64,000 nucleotides of DNA from Anarhynchus alexandrinus (lineage: Eukaryota > Chordata > Aves > Charadriiformes > Charadriidae), in contig VUYV01000069.1 of assembly GCA_008711295.1 (NCBI GenBank), positions 2,034,372 through 2,098,371 of the forward strand, given 5' to 3'. The notes below the pieces were generated by a model. The model saw nothing but the letters and a program-made list of their open reading frames with translations. It was not told where the DNA came from and searched no databases. The position numbers and the translations under genes were made by a program. Of this stretch, positions 35,446-47,850 are shown piece after piece. Numbering within the stretch: the stretch's first letter is position 1; each line of letters starts with the position of its first letter.

Positions 35446-38400
35446 CTAAACACTAGACATTGGCAGAGGATGAAGAGAAATGTCAAGCCCAGCCGTTGAG
35501 GCCACATCATTTTGCAGCCAGGGAAAACTATGCAATCAAGGAGAAAAAAACTTTCTTGCATAGAGGTGTCATTCCATATTTCTGATGTAGGTATCCATTT
35601 TATAATATGATATTACTGCATTAAAACACAGACAAACCATTCTGGGTGATCATAAATCAGGCCTTTTCTCCTCCCAGAAAGAGTACACAAACAACTGGAC
35701 TAGAACCAGTCTCTCTGTTGCCTGCTCTTTTTTTGAATCTCTTCCAATTAACTTTCAACCAGCTCTTTCAATCCTCGATTCACCTCCTGGAGGTTGGCGT
35801 GGGGACACAAAATCACCATGAGCATGCTTATAGCTTGGTCATTATGGCATTCTCCAGCAATAAGAGTGCAGTCAAACCGGATTTTACCAGATGTTAGTTG
35901 TGCTCTTGATTGCACCTAATTTGGTGTCTAGGCATTTTCTGTCCATGTGTAGCTGCTTGTAATAAAGTACCAAGGAACTGCTGGAGTACCAAACCTCTGT
36001 ATGGGCCAGATGTGGGACTGATGGCAGCAAGTCTGCGTTTAGCTGAGATTCAAATGGTCTGGATTTTACTGATCCTGAAACAGGTCACTGTGCTATATAA
36101 ATGAAAGTACTATTGAAGCACCAGATGTATATATTAACATTCAGCACAATCTAACCAGTCCTTCTGAGACTGACAACATACTTGCTCACTGATGTAAAAG
36201 GGCCTTTCAAAATATTTTTTTAAGTTATCTACTCTGCAAAGACTCTAGAACAACTTACTCAGGACTGAGAAAAAGTAAGATACATGACTCTGTAGAGCTT
36301 AATTAATAAACAGTGAAGAGAGATTCTGCAGAGTTTCTCATGTCAGAATAGCATTTGCAACTGCTAAAAGAAGTTTTAACACATCACAAAAAACAATATC
36401 CCATCTGTTTTTTTGGAACCTTGTAAGAACAGCAGCATTATGAATAGCTGTCTCAGTTAAAATCAAATTCTTGTAGACCTGTAACTTCTAAAAGAGTCTG
36501 GCAATATCTCTGACTAGCTCCAGCTGTAAGAAATAATTCCCCACCCACACACCTCTCACACAGAAGCTAATTGTTATACTTTCTTTATTGCTTAGCACTA
36601 ACTAAAGGCGTTAAAAATTCCTAATCTGCTTTAGGCAGCATATACAAAATGTGGAACCTTAATAAGTGCCTTCAAGGTGGTTTGTTTTTTTTTATTTATG
36701 GAAAGGGGAGAGTTCTTATTCTCTGCACAATGGAAGCCTGAAACTTTACATGTTTCCTTCTATTAATATTTGTTAGGAAAAAATATGAAAAGATGCCTTT
36801 TATTGCTTTTCCTTTAAAAGTGTATTTTCTTTTTTAAAGGACACTACTATCAAAAAGATAATTAAGAAGCTTGCAAGTAAGCCATAAAATATATTAACTC
36901 TATTATTAAATGCATGATATTTTTATGACACAACTTATGAGTTTTAAAACTCCCAAATATTTCAATCGTGTTAAAAATCAGAATGACGCTTTCTGCAGAG
37001 AAAAAATCTGAAATAACTGATCTAAAATCAAGGAAAAAAAGTTACAGAGTCAGAACAGACTTTATAAATTTAATGTGACACTGGTCATAATTTGGGAAAA
37101 ATAATGGAATCTAAGAACATTATGAAATTTCACATCACATTCATCACAAGCTTTCCTGAAATTTCAAAAATAGACTAAATGTAACAAAGAAGTGGGTTGT
37201 TTTGCTGTTTTTTTTTTCCAATCTTTGTCCCTGCAACAATAGCTGTTTTCATAAAAGCTTGGTTTGGATTTAGACTTGCCTGATTTTAACCTGAAAAACT
37301 TGCTGCAAAAAATCTAAAACGCAACATATGGCTTTTGTTAAAAGATATGAGCACATATATGTAGATCAGACTGCAGAAGACACCTACATTTCAACTGGTG
37401 ATGTGCCTTAAGACTGAATGTTCAAATTACAGTTTTGCAAGGTTCTCCATCCTTTGAGGTTTCCCATCCCTTCTATACACACAATGAAATTCAACCTAGG
37501 CTTATACATCAACTGTATTTTAAAGGATATTTATATTCATGGAAAGTTAAAGTGACCTATAATACAATCTGCAATTGCCAAGAAATATTTTTAAAAAGAA
37601 ATTTCTGGGTGTGAATTTTTTTGAGCATTATTAGTGTGTAATGTAAATTACTACTACTGAAATGCCTTGAAACATGGTGAAAGTAGCGCAAATGAAAAAC
37701 AAAAAAGCCCAAACTATAACAAACCAGTTGTAATACAGAATTCTCTGAATCAGCGTTTGAATAATTCCGAAGCAAGCTTTCAATAGAAAAAATATGTCAC
37801 TTTCAGGAGCCTTTATCAGGGAACACTTCTCAAAAATGGCATTTTGGTTTGTAAAATATTTCAGTTATTTTTTTTACTGATCAGCCCTATAAAATCATGT
37901 GATTGGAGATAGGTTTCCTTTTCATTTTTATTGGGAAACATCCAGTGAAAGTTACAGACTACTTTATAAAATATGAAGACTGTTTAGCATCTTCTCCACC
38001 ACAGCTACATTAACTGAATTTAAAAAAAAAAATAAATCCTGAACTGCATGATACAAGAAAATTTACGTAACCAGGGATGGATTACTGCCTGTCCATAAGA
38101 AACATGAACTGAAAATGTGTAATTGTTGCTGGACTAAATATTATAAAGCAACGTAATCAGTCCCAACCATCCTGTCTTCAGCTCACCGTGTTACCTGACA
38201 TGGATCCCTGTGTCCCTGTTGGAACTTCACAGTGCCTCAGGTTCTCACTGAAAATGCCCACAGAGCACATGGCAGACTGACCTTGACTGCCTGGACATCT
38301 TACCTGCCATTGGGTAGAGAGCCTCCAAACCTCCCAAGAAGGATCGCAGAACCACATATCAATAAGCCGAAGTTAGATAATAACAACTATCTGGGTTCCA

Positions 38401-39574
38401 GTATGCCCACCTTGCTCACATCTTGCATGCAGATGTGTACCTGGGGCCACCTGGGGAGCAGTGAGGCACTGTATTTTCTTTCCCTATTGTCCCCAAACCT
38501 CACTGCAGTGTCACATCCCAGGCAGTTTTGGTCTAGAATAAAAAACTATTACCCTCGACAAATTGAAGCATTGAAGGATTCATGTATTCAAGAATTATTC
38601 AAGTTGGATTCAAAGTGCGTCTATTCAAGACATTTTGTTCAAAAGTTCAAGCAAGGCAAGGTGGATAAAAGAGTTTTGCTTGAAATGAAAGTCTGTCAAT
38701 TTATTTGTGTCTGATACACACTGCTCCAAAGAGACCCCTGAAATAATTTCAAGCAGTAGACATAAATTACTGAATAAATGGACTGAAATAATACCAGTAA
38801 CTTTAGTTTTCAAATTTTAAAAAGAGGTATCTCTAAGCACTTTTTTATAACTAAAGTCACAGGTGCCTAATTCCATGATTTCTTCCCAATTCTAATTAAA
38901 CTCATTAAATAAATTATGTTGGTGCCTTCATGCCTGACAGTTAGTACAAGCAAAGATTGTAGAGATCATAGCACACAACAGCTGGTTTTAATTTCTAGCC
39001 AACTGTCTAAACATTAACGCAAGATTCAGGTTCTTCCCCCTATTTTTAATCTTAGCTGAAACAGAAAAATGAGAGGAAAAAACCCTCTCTTTTTCATATT
39101 TCAAGATATTTCAACTTAAATACAGGTGTGGGCATGAACATCTGAACGTATACATGTTTATTCAGAGGGCTAGCAGAGCCACCTTGAGCAATCTATGTGC
39201 TGGATAATTTTTCTAATATTTCCTTCCACTGAAGAATATTCTTGTCTCGCACTACAATCCTGTAAAGCACTCAGCAAGTGAGTAATCAGCCAGAGTGACT
39301 GGTGATTTCTGTCCCTTACTGCAACCATATATTTACTTTGAGGGAAAAAAAAGTGATAAGCATGAATGAAACAAATATTCAAGATTTTTATTCTTAAAAG
39401 GAGATATTTTCTAGGAGGTTTCTACAAAGAATTATTACTACTGAAATAAACAATTATAATTTGAAGTAAGCACCACACAAACTCTTTTCCTGATATTAGA
39501 TTTATATCTAAACATAGATACTAATATTTCTTGGTATTTAAGATTCCAGTATATCCAAAAAGCATACTCATAAT
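35446..39574. other. Unannotated intron
   Basis: No repeat recognised. An open frame of 160 codons (38,232-38,714, +) is the longest frame here outside the repeats. It has no known domain. Its C-terminal third falls in a run with about six TTCAAG/TTCAAA hexamers (38,590-38,655). Confidence 0.4.
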
Positions 39575-40110
39575 TAATCTTTTATGAAGAGTATAAGAAA
39601 CGCCTTATTTCTGAGTCTGAGCAGCAGTCCATGTAGCCCTATAGTCTGTCTCCGAACAATTGCAAAAGCAGACAGTGCCCAGGAAAAGCATCTTAGCCTG
39701 GCTACTCTCCATGAGCATCAAGATTTACTGTATCAGAGATATTTGATCATACATCGTTGTCTACTTCTTTTAGTATCCATTTATTGATCTGTTATCCATG
39801 AATTTGTCTAACCCATTTTTGAACCTGCTAATACTGTCTGCCTCCACAGTCTCCCGGGGCAACAAATTCCAGAAGTTCACTCTCTGTTGTGTAAAGAAAT
39901 ACTTTCTTTTGTCTGTTATAGACCAATCTCCCACCAGTCTCGTCAAGTGCCCCCAGCTTCTGTATTGTGGGATTTGATGAACAATTCAGTCCATGCACTG
40001 CCTTCACAATTTTTTAGACCTCAGGTATTTCTCCCCTCAGCCTCTGCAAACTGAAGATTTCTCGTGTTTTCAGTTGCCAATGTCAGGCAACTGCTCCATC
40101 GACATTGTTT
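39575..40110 (-). mobile_element. Ancient CR1-type LINE 3' end
   Basis: The plus strand carries the complement of a 3' region common in crocodilians, turtles and birds: CCATGAATTTGTCTAACCCA, TTTTTGAACCTGCTAATACT, GTGTAAAGAAATACTTTCTT and CCCCTCAGCCTCTG. The 3' tail at 39,580-39,640 is decayed but still ends in a TTCTTATAC-like motif. It lacks the ATTCTATG tail of later avian CR1. Divergence suggests it predates crown birds. It is sense relative to IMMP2L. Confidence 0.78.
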
Positions 40111-42574
40111 TTGTTGTTTTTTCTCTTTAACCTCTCTCTACATCTGTCTTTAAAATCATGTCTCAAGAAGCAAGAATTGACAGTATCCTTTAGGGGGTTT
40201 ATATTCCTAGCCTGTTAAGGCAGACGTATATTTGCTGAATATTTTGTTAGTTTTCAGCCTTGGGATTACAATTTAGACCAACAGTGGAAACCTAATAAAC
40301 AGAAATGATCAATTTAGGAATAGTCTAATATTTTTTAGAGCAGCCTACTATTTGCCCCATGCGCCCATCTTCAAATATTTTTTCTGAAAAAGCTCAATTA
40401 CACATAGTCCAGTATTGGACAATAGTAAAGAAGTGCTTCATGGAGCCTAAAAAGATTTAGAAAGCTGATCTTTGCTCTTAGGACTAGATGTTAATAATAG
40501 CTTCTTTTTTTCTCACAACACTGGAATTTCATATTGCTTTGTTAACAGGAAAACCCTGCAAAGCAGTAAAAATTTCAAACCAAAGATCCTCAAAGAAATA
40601 ATCTGAATCACCTACAAAAGTAAAGGGCATTGTCCTCATTAATACTTCCACAGCATTCGGTAACCTCACAGCACTGAGTCAACTGATGCCTCATTTAACT
40701 GGTGTATTTCTTCCATTCTTCTCCCTAAGTATGTTTTTCCATTTCATGTTACTAAACCAAGAAAATATTCATTCAATATTAATTCTTGAAAAACCCTTCA
40801 GAATTATTCTTTGACCATTTCAAATACCAACAGAGAACCTAATCCTGTGTCTGGTCATAGCAGCAACTGCTTTGTCATTGCCTTGTATGTTAGCAGGAAC
40901 ACAAGTATGCTGAACACTTTATTGAGTCTTGTATCATGAAGAAATACTTGGCAAGTAAGGGAATTTTTGTATTTCTTTTTGAGCCACAAAGTGTTACACA
41001 GGAAGTATTTCTGATTTTGCTTTACATAATCTTGCAATATCAGAGTAGGAAAAAATAGATATATTTTTTGCAACAACGGAGAATCCCAGCACGTTGGTAT
41101 TTCTGGAAATAAAAGTGCTATCAGCATGATCAGATGGTTCCAAAGAAGTGAGAGTACAGTGACAGGAAGCTACAAAAATGACTTCTAATCATAATAGCCT
41201 GTGACAGACACAAAACTGCAAATTCTTATTTACAAACCACAGAAAAGAAGAAAAAAAAATCAATCAAAATCAAAACTGTTTCTATTTATGATGGCCAGAA
41301 GAAATGTATAATTTAGGATCAAAACACAACAAAGTATATGTTCCTAAACATATTTTGAAATGATGGATATCAGGCTCTGCCTGCTTTACCAAAGTGTGAA
41401 CAGTCAGTCATCACCAAAAGCTGAATCTGAGGTACATGAAAGAAGAAAAAAGGATCAACATGGAATGTATCACTCCTTGAACATTACTTTGAACACTGAC
41501 ATTACCTTTGTCAACATACGCTTTAAAACTGAAATCATGAAAAGCAAAAGGATCATGAATAAGACTTCCAGTCTAATGACTTGTAGAATTAATCTATTTA
41601 AAGACTACAAATTTCAATTTTAGATTATTAACATCAGATTCCACAGGTTGGTGACTCAACCCAGTGGAAAATGTTTTCAAGTACCCGCAGAAAGTCTACT
41701 ATTTCAATTGCCTTCCCATTTGCATAAGGATGAAACAGATGTCTTTCACCACGCTGAGAGAGGAGAACGTTAGCCATGAATAACACCCATAATTAAAATT
41801 TCAACAAAGACAATATATTTTTTTAAGAGCAAATCATGTAGAAAGTCTGCATTTTCTGATTAAAAAACAAATATCCAAAAATAGCCTGAGTACCCCCAGT
41901 GATTTCAGAGGGGGAAAAAAATGGAGACTCAGCAGTCTGAATAGTCTGCACTTCAAATGGATATTTTGTTGAATAAAAAAATTGTCTGGGTCAAGAAAAA
42001 ATATTTCCCCCCGATAAGTTTCTAGGCTTATTCAGGGAGAGACTTTGAACCACTTATTTTGGACTAGCACTGTGCCAGTCAATCACGATCAAGTGGAAAA
42101 AAGTGACATTACAAAAAGGACTCATGACCTGAACCAGTTCTTGCATTCAGAGAAAATGTCCATCAGCCACAAACACCTACAAGGTAAAGGTGATAGACAA
42201 GAATAAACATATTAGCTATAAAGGGAGATGGCTAAAACTAGTACTGATAAAGCAGTGAGTTCAGTAAGTTACAGCTGCCCATTACATTATTCTACGTATT
42301 TCCCCTGGCACTTTTCTTGGAAAGCATTTGAAAGGGCCTTGATGTGAAATAGGAAAATCACTTGCAGGTTTGGGTTACTCATTCTTTTTGTTCTGCATGT
42401 GGCAAGAATGATAACACTTGTTCACTTTACAGAGTGAAGTGGTCTTAACCAAAATGAGGATCCTCATATGCTGGTCATTTTGTTCTGGAAACAATATAGT
42501 TAGCTATGATATAAATTCTGCACAGAAGACTTTACTATCCATATAAAGAAACTCACAAAAGGTAGGGAAGAACG
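40111..42574. other. Unannotated intron
   Basis: Nothing recognised. Confidence 0.45.
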
Positions 42575-42690
42575 AGCATTATTATTCACATTTAATAGAC
42601 TGATCTGAAACAAAGAATCCGTGGTTTGTGCAAGGCTGTTCAACAAAACTCAGATTTCCTAAGTGCCAGACAAGACCATATTTTCCATAT
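42575..42690 (+). repeat. MIR/L2-like relic
   Basis: The order of blocks follows the old amniote SINE/L2 3' region: CATTATTATTCACATTTAAT, then CTGATCTGAAACAAAGAA, then TTGTGCAAGGCTGTTCAACA, then ACTCAGATTTCCTAAGTGCC and AGACCATAT. These match by position the ATTTTACAGATGAGGAAACTGAGG / TTGCCCAAGGTCAC / CCCAGATCTCC series, at an estimated two-thirds identity by eye. Confidence 0.5.
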
Positions 42691-43641
42691 TTGACCACTT
42701 GTATGGTCTTATTTATAAAGATAGTTTTGAACTGTAATTTTTCTCTTGAGTTTTTCCATCAGTAGCTGTAACTATAATACATTAAGAGAAAATAGTTTGT
42801 ATACACTTTTCTAATAACTTAGCTGTACAATACCCAGTCCCATCTGTCCATGTTTGTTCTTAAACACTGGGAAAAAATCAGTTTTGTCAGAACCAGGGGC
42901 AATGGACCCAAACAGAAATACTAATACTATTATTAATATTAACATATTTCCATAGGCTTCTTTCTTCAAGGCCATAGATGAAATGGATTTGCAGGGGTTT
43001 CTCCCACAAGAATGAAGGTACATCACAACAGAACAGGAGGTAGGAGAATAATAATGTGGTTTTGGTGCCACACACACCAAACATCAGCAACAAGACGTTC
43101 TGTCTCGGATGTTGGCCCTTGCTCTCCTCTTCATTGCCCATACAGAAATGCATTATGGCCACTGGGAATGTATCTGTGTGAAGGACAAAGTAATGACATA
43201 TACCAGAGGAGCGATCAAGGGTCTGCATATGTTGCTGGAGGGCAGGGCTGGGATGGGAAGACTCCTATCCCAGTTGCCATTTAAAAAGCACATACCTCCA
43301 CTCCCCAGCAGTGAAAAAAGAGTCAAGGGAACCAACCTTCCCTGCCTTTCCTTCAGATGAGCTGCTCCAGCACAACTCCCCATCAGTCATAATCTGTCAC
43401 TTCCCCTGAGCATTAAGACTGTAATTAATTCCTCATGCCTAGCTATGCAAGGAAGTGGCACTGTATAATTCCCCAGCGAGTCATTCTCCCTGTCATAGCA
43501 CGGAATCTTTACAAGAGAAAGAGAAATAATCTGACAGACACGTGACAGCTCAAAAAACCCTGTAAACATTTGCTTCAAAGCAGAAAAGCACACGTGAATT
43601 TCTTTAGAGGACAGCTTTAGAGCTCTATTATATTGCATGGG
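42691..43641. other. Unannotated intron
   Basis: Nothing recognised. Several short overlapping open frames at 42,811-43,383 fall on both strands and share no domain. Confidence 0.45.
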
Positions 43642-44350
43642 TGCCCTGGTTTGAGGTAAAACAGGACCAATTTTCTGTTCAGTAACTTCACTTTTTAGCT
43701 AAGCCTCTTCTAACCACTGAAATTAAGAGCACATTGTGCAGAAACTGTTCGCTCTCAGAATGTTAAGACCTATGTTTATAGCTGATGCCCAGGCATGGTA
43801 TGTAGAGAGGATCTTGCTTATACTTGTTATAACACCCACGGCCAACCAACTTTGTTATTTGCCCCATTGGAGGGTCAGAAGCAGAAAAGCGTAGAGGGGT
43901 CCCACCTGTGGGGAGGAGCGGACAGGACAGGTGACCCAAAACTGACCAACAGGATGTTCCATCCCATCTGCCTCATGCTCAGCATAAAAGCTGAGAGATC
44001 AAAGGGTCAGCCCTGTTTCTTCAATAGCCAACGACGTCTGAGGACTCTGTCTGTTCGCCTGCCTGTGATCCCGATCCTGAATCCAGATCTGGAATCCAGT
44101 TCCCATCCATCACTAAGTTCAGTCTGGGACTGCCCCAGTGCCTGCCAGTGATGTGATTGTCATCCTGGGAGCTTGATACGGTTTTGTATATATTTCATTA
44201 TTTCCTTTTTAGTATTCAAATTTCTTTAAAGCAGTTTAGTTCCTTCTAAACTCATAAGCCTTCTTCTCTCTCCTGCTTGTCTTCGGAAAGAGGTAGGGGA
44301 AAGCATCTGTCATTCTGCCTGAGTGGCCAATCCGGCCCCAACCACTGCTG
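43642..44350 (+). mobile_element. Solo LTR, avian ERVL-like (second subfamily)
   Basis: It starts TGCCCTGGTTTGAGG with AAACAGGACCAATTTT following, a diverged form of the TGTCCTGGTTTGAG start. The 3' end is decayed but shows GGCCAATCCGGCCCCAACCA near 44,325-44,344, where related LTRs end in AAACCACAACA-like sequence. An ATAAAA box at 43,984-43,989 lies between the perfect 6-bp inverted repeats CTCAGC and GCTGAG. I could not find a convincing 5-bp target duplication, and the right boundary is uncertain by about 10 bp. No internal retroviral region is present. The 118-codon frame at 43,795-44,151 lies in the LTR and is not a gene. Confidence 0.72.
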
Positions 44351-47300
44351 TGGGCCTTTGAGAGAGAGCAAACTGTGAAGCGCTGCATAGGAAGGTGTAA
44401 CAGAGTGCCAGGTAATTGCCAGCTCTTCTTCCTAATCAATTAATTAGTTTATATCTATTTTAGGACAGGGACAATCATACTTTGTTACCTCCCACTGAAA
44501 AAACTCCTAAGACATAAAAGCACATTCTGTGCCTTTCTCCTGCAGTGCATATCCAGTTCATTCTTCAGCTTCTCACCTGATGAGTTTCAACAAGCACCTC
44601 ACCATGGAAAGTCAGTAGAAAGCAATAAGCACCAATATTGGTATGTCTGAAATAATCCTCATATCTAAAAACTACCTGCTATATCACTGTGGAAATATCA
44701 CAGCACTTGCTGTATGAAGAAAAAGCAAAGTATTAGCAACATCAAAAGTACCTAACAGGGGAGCTACTGAGGAGGAAGAAGGAAGCGGGATTTCTACTGT
44801 TAGTGCAAAGGGGCTTCCCAGTTATACCAGTAACAGCTTTAAAACAGCTATTGGGAAACCTGGAAATAAACCAGATTAAATTCACAGCAGTCAAACCAGT
44901 CATTTCTATTTCAGACCTTTGTTGCCTTTCAGGTATGCCATAGTGCTTTCTTTTTTATTTTCTTTCTTTCTTTTTCTTTCTCTTTTTCTTATTTTCCTCC
45001 AGGCCTTTATATTTTCTTTCATATGCTTCTCCCCTTCCTTTATACCTCCTTAAGGGAAAGGCTAATAAATGTTAGACCTGTTCCACAATGGCTTTTAGGT
45101 TTCTCAACAACCCTAAGAAATACCTTTAGAGACAGCATGCATCTAAGTAAGGCTTGAGTGGTGTCATTTCAATAAATTCTTAGAGCCCATTCAGATCGAA
45201 CACACCAAAAAACCCTGAACACTGTTTCGCTGTGATATAGCCCTTCTGTAGAGCCATACTCTTAAGCTCCATGTCACCTCTTCTCTCTTCATCGGATGCC
45301 ATTTAGTCACAAAAGCCAGCAAAAGATTCCTCCATACCTCAGAGATGCAGCCATTCCATACACGGGGTTGCAAAGATTTGCTTTGTGAAAAGAACATTAA
45401 AGAATGTTCTTTATCTGCAAATTCCTGTCAACACAGCTCGCTGCTGCTCTGCATACCTGTCTCTCTAGAATGACAACCTTGCAAATAATAAATATAGTGG
45501 ATCTGAGAGGACATTAGTAGAGGGACCAACAACGAAAAGGCAGGTGATAAGCCATAAAATTGTCAAAAGCACTAGATTTTTCAGGCTGAAGATATTAGGA
45601 AAATGGAAATTTTGGGCAGGAAGGTATAAATCCAGACTTGCTTGATATTTCTGTGGTCAGAGACTATTAGGAAACAATACATAAATGTGCATGACCCACA
45701 TACCATAAGTAGACTTAAAGTGGAAAGAAATGGATGGCAGCTTTTGAACACAGTGATCAAAATAATGAAAACACTATTAAAAGTCCAGAATGGGTAATTC
45801 ACAGCATAAGCTGCCAGTAAAGGAACATTTCCTGGGTGCATAACATTAGCATTAGCATTTATTACCACTACTATATCACATTAAAAAAGAAAGTACAAAA
45901 CATAAGGAAGACAGACTGCAGCAAAGAAAACCAAATACTTCAGAGTGAACTTTCTAACTCTAGATTAATTGTAAGGGACATGATATTTTATAGACAGGTC
46001 AATAATAGGAATGGACAAATAGATAATGTTCTGATGTGCAGAACATTCAGTTGATACTTAGATGATACACAAGGTACAATTATAATTATTAGTTTTCTGT
46101 AGATTTCCATGAGATCAAGTTTCTTAATATAATGAATCAATTCAGTCTCATATTTCAATTTAAAGCATTTATGGCAGTTATGAAACTCAGTACTCAGTCT
46201 GTGAGTCCGACTGCTGCAGGTTTTGAAGATGGATCACATAAAAGTCTTCAGCCCCTACTCAGGAAATACAACATATGGAATGAAGACTATACATTGCTTT
46301 AGCTTTGCAAAAAATGTGGAATCAAAAGAAGGGGAAAATAATTTGCTCCATAACAACCAGGAAGTGTTTGGGAACTATTCCTTATGAACCAGCAAGCAAA
46401 CAAGCAAACTGCTCTGCTGTATACTGCTGCTACAGGTAGGAGTCCCAAGAGGTGTATTCCTATGAACCATGGTGTTATTACAGCTATCCCTTTACGAACC
46501 AATTTGAAGTTCAACAATACTGAATTCAGTAAGAAGTTTTCCTCTCTTATCAAATGTCTAGCAAATGACAACGTTTCCTGTAAATTTTTGGAAGTCCAGA
46601 TAAGGGTTCTTCAGGATTTGGTTTGACCTACTATCCTGCCAGAAACAGAAGTGGCAGAGCTAAAGAAGAATATCTCATCAGTCCTTGTGTGTTTTCTGCG
46701 CAGATAACACTTCACTAAAAAAGAAATCAGACAAATATTTGACTAGTCTGATTATTAATAGTTAATAAATCTTCAGTGAGAAAACCTCAAGAAAAGTCTG
46801 ATTTTCATATTTCATCACCTCTCATATCAGCTCTACATTTTTATGCCTGTTTGATGCATATTATTAATCAAAGGATTATAAGAGAGAAATGACAGGAAAA
46901 GGTAAAAATATAAACTGAAGAAATACCAAGAATATAAACAGCACACTCACATGTTCAACTAGATATCATATTTATGTTCAGTATTGTCAGTACATGCTCA
47001 GCAATATACAAATATGAAGACAATACCTCTACTGCAAAGGGCTTAAATCCTATACAATAATATAACTTCCTTGCAAAGCTGGATGGCTCAGAATAGAGAA
47101 TCTTCTCCTTTCTGAATCACTGATTCATATTCTTCCTGACTTTACAGATTTAAATCTGGTCTACTATCTGGTCAGAAAATATTTTTGGATATTTTGTTCT
47201 CCTCAAAAACGTTGCTACCATGAGACGCACTCTTAGCAAATCCTTATCAGCTACCAAAACCTGAATAAGCATAAAGCCTAAAACATTCTTCAGATTACTG

Positions 47301-47725
47301 TCTTATCTTCAGGGCACTAATGGTCATGGGATATGGGATATAAAATGTAAACAAGAGAGTGATTACTCAACCTTAAGAAAAATGTTTAAATATACTTAAG
47401 GATTTAAATACACCAAAATAAAGAAATTCAAAGTTACAGACCACATGGCTCCTTCTTCTCATACATTATATGTTGAATACTTTTTTATTGCATTACATGC
47501 TTTTAAAGAACTGACACCTTATTAGAAATGTGCAATGTGGCACAGTTATTGTTGCTATGGGAACTATAATATTAAACTTTCTGATTTATGTACATACATT
47601 CTCAGATAGAATGCTGCTTTCATGTAATATTTTGTAATAAATTTTCTCTTTCCCAACCAGTCTTCTACAGACCACTTCCTCACAAGAGTAGATTGCTCTC
47701 CCTGGGTGAACTTTTGCCTTTTTTT
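44351..47725. other. Unannotated intron
   Basis: It holds a polypyrimidine (TTTC/CTTT) tract at 44,948-45,000. No gene or transposon was recognised in the rest. Confidence 0.45.
44948..45000 (+). repeat. Polypyrimidine simple repeat
   Basis: Imperfect CTTT/TTTC repeat of about 50 bp, nearly all pyrimidine on the plus strand. Confidence 0.75.
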
Positions 47726-47850
47726 AAGCCAATGGGAGTTCTAATGTCAGCTTCAGTGGGGGCCATCATTTCATCCCAAACCTCTGCACCAAACACAGTT
47801 GCTTAGGAATACGCCCCGAAGATCTGATTCTGATTTCACTTATGCTGAAC
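47726..47850 (+). repeat. Relic of the old palindromic amniote repeat
   Basis: AAGCCAATGGGAGTTCTAAT followed by CAGCTTCAGTGGGGGCCATC and ATTTCATCCC keeps the order of the CAATGGGAGTTTT...TTCAATGGGG unit also seen at 5,600 and 16,793. Downstream, GATCTGATTCTGATTTCACT resembles a second block of the same class. Family not assigned. Confidence 0.38.

Noticed and set aside
43795..44151. 118-codon plus-strand frame
   Set aside because: Falls wholly inside the solo LTR at 43,642-44,350 and has no protein similarity I recognise.
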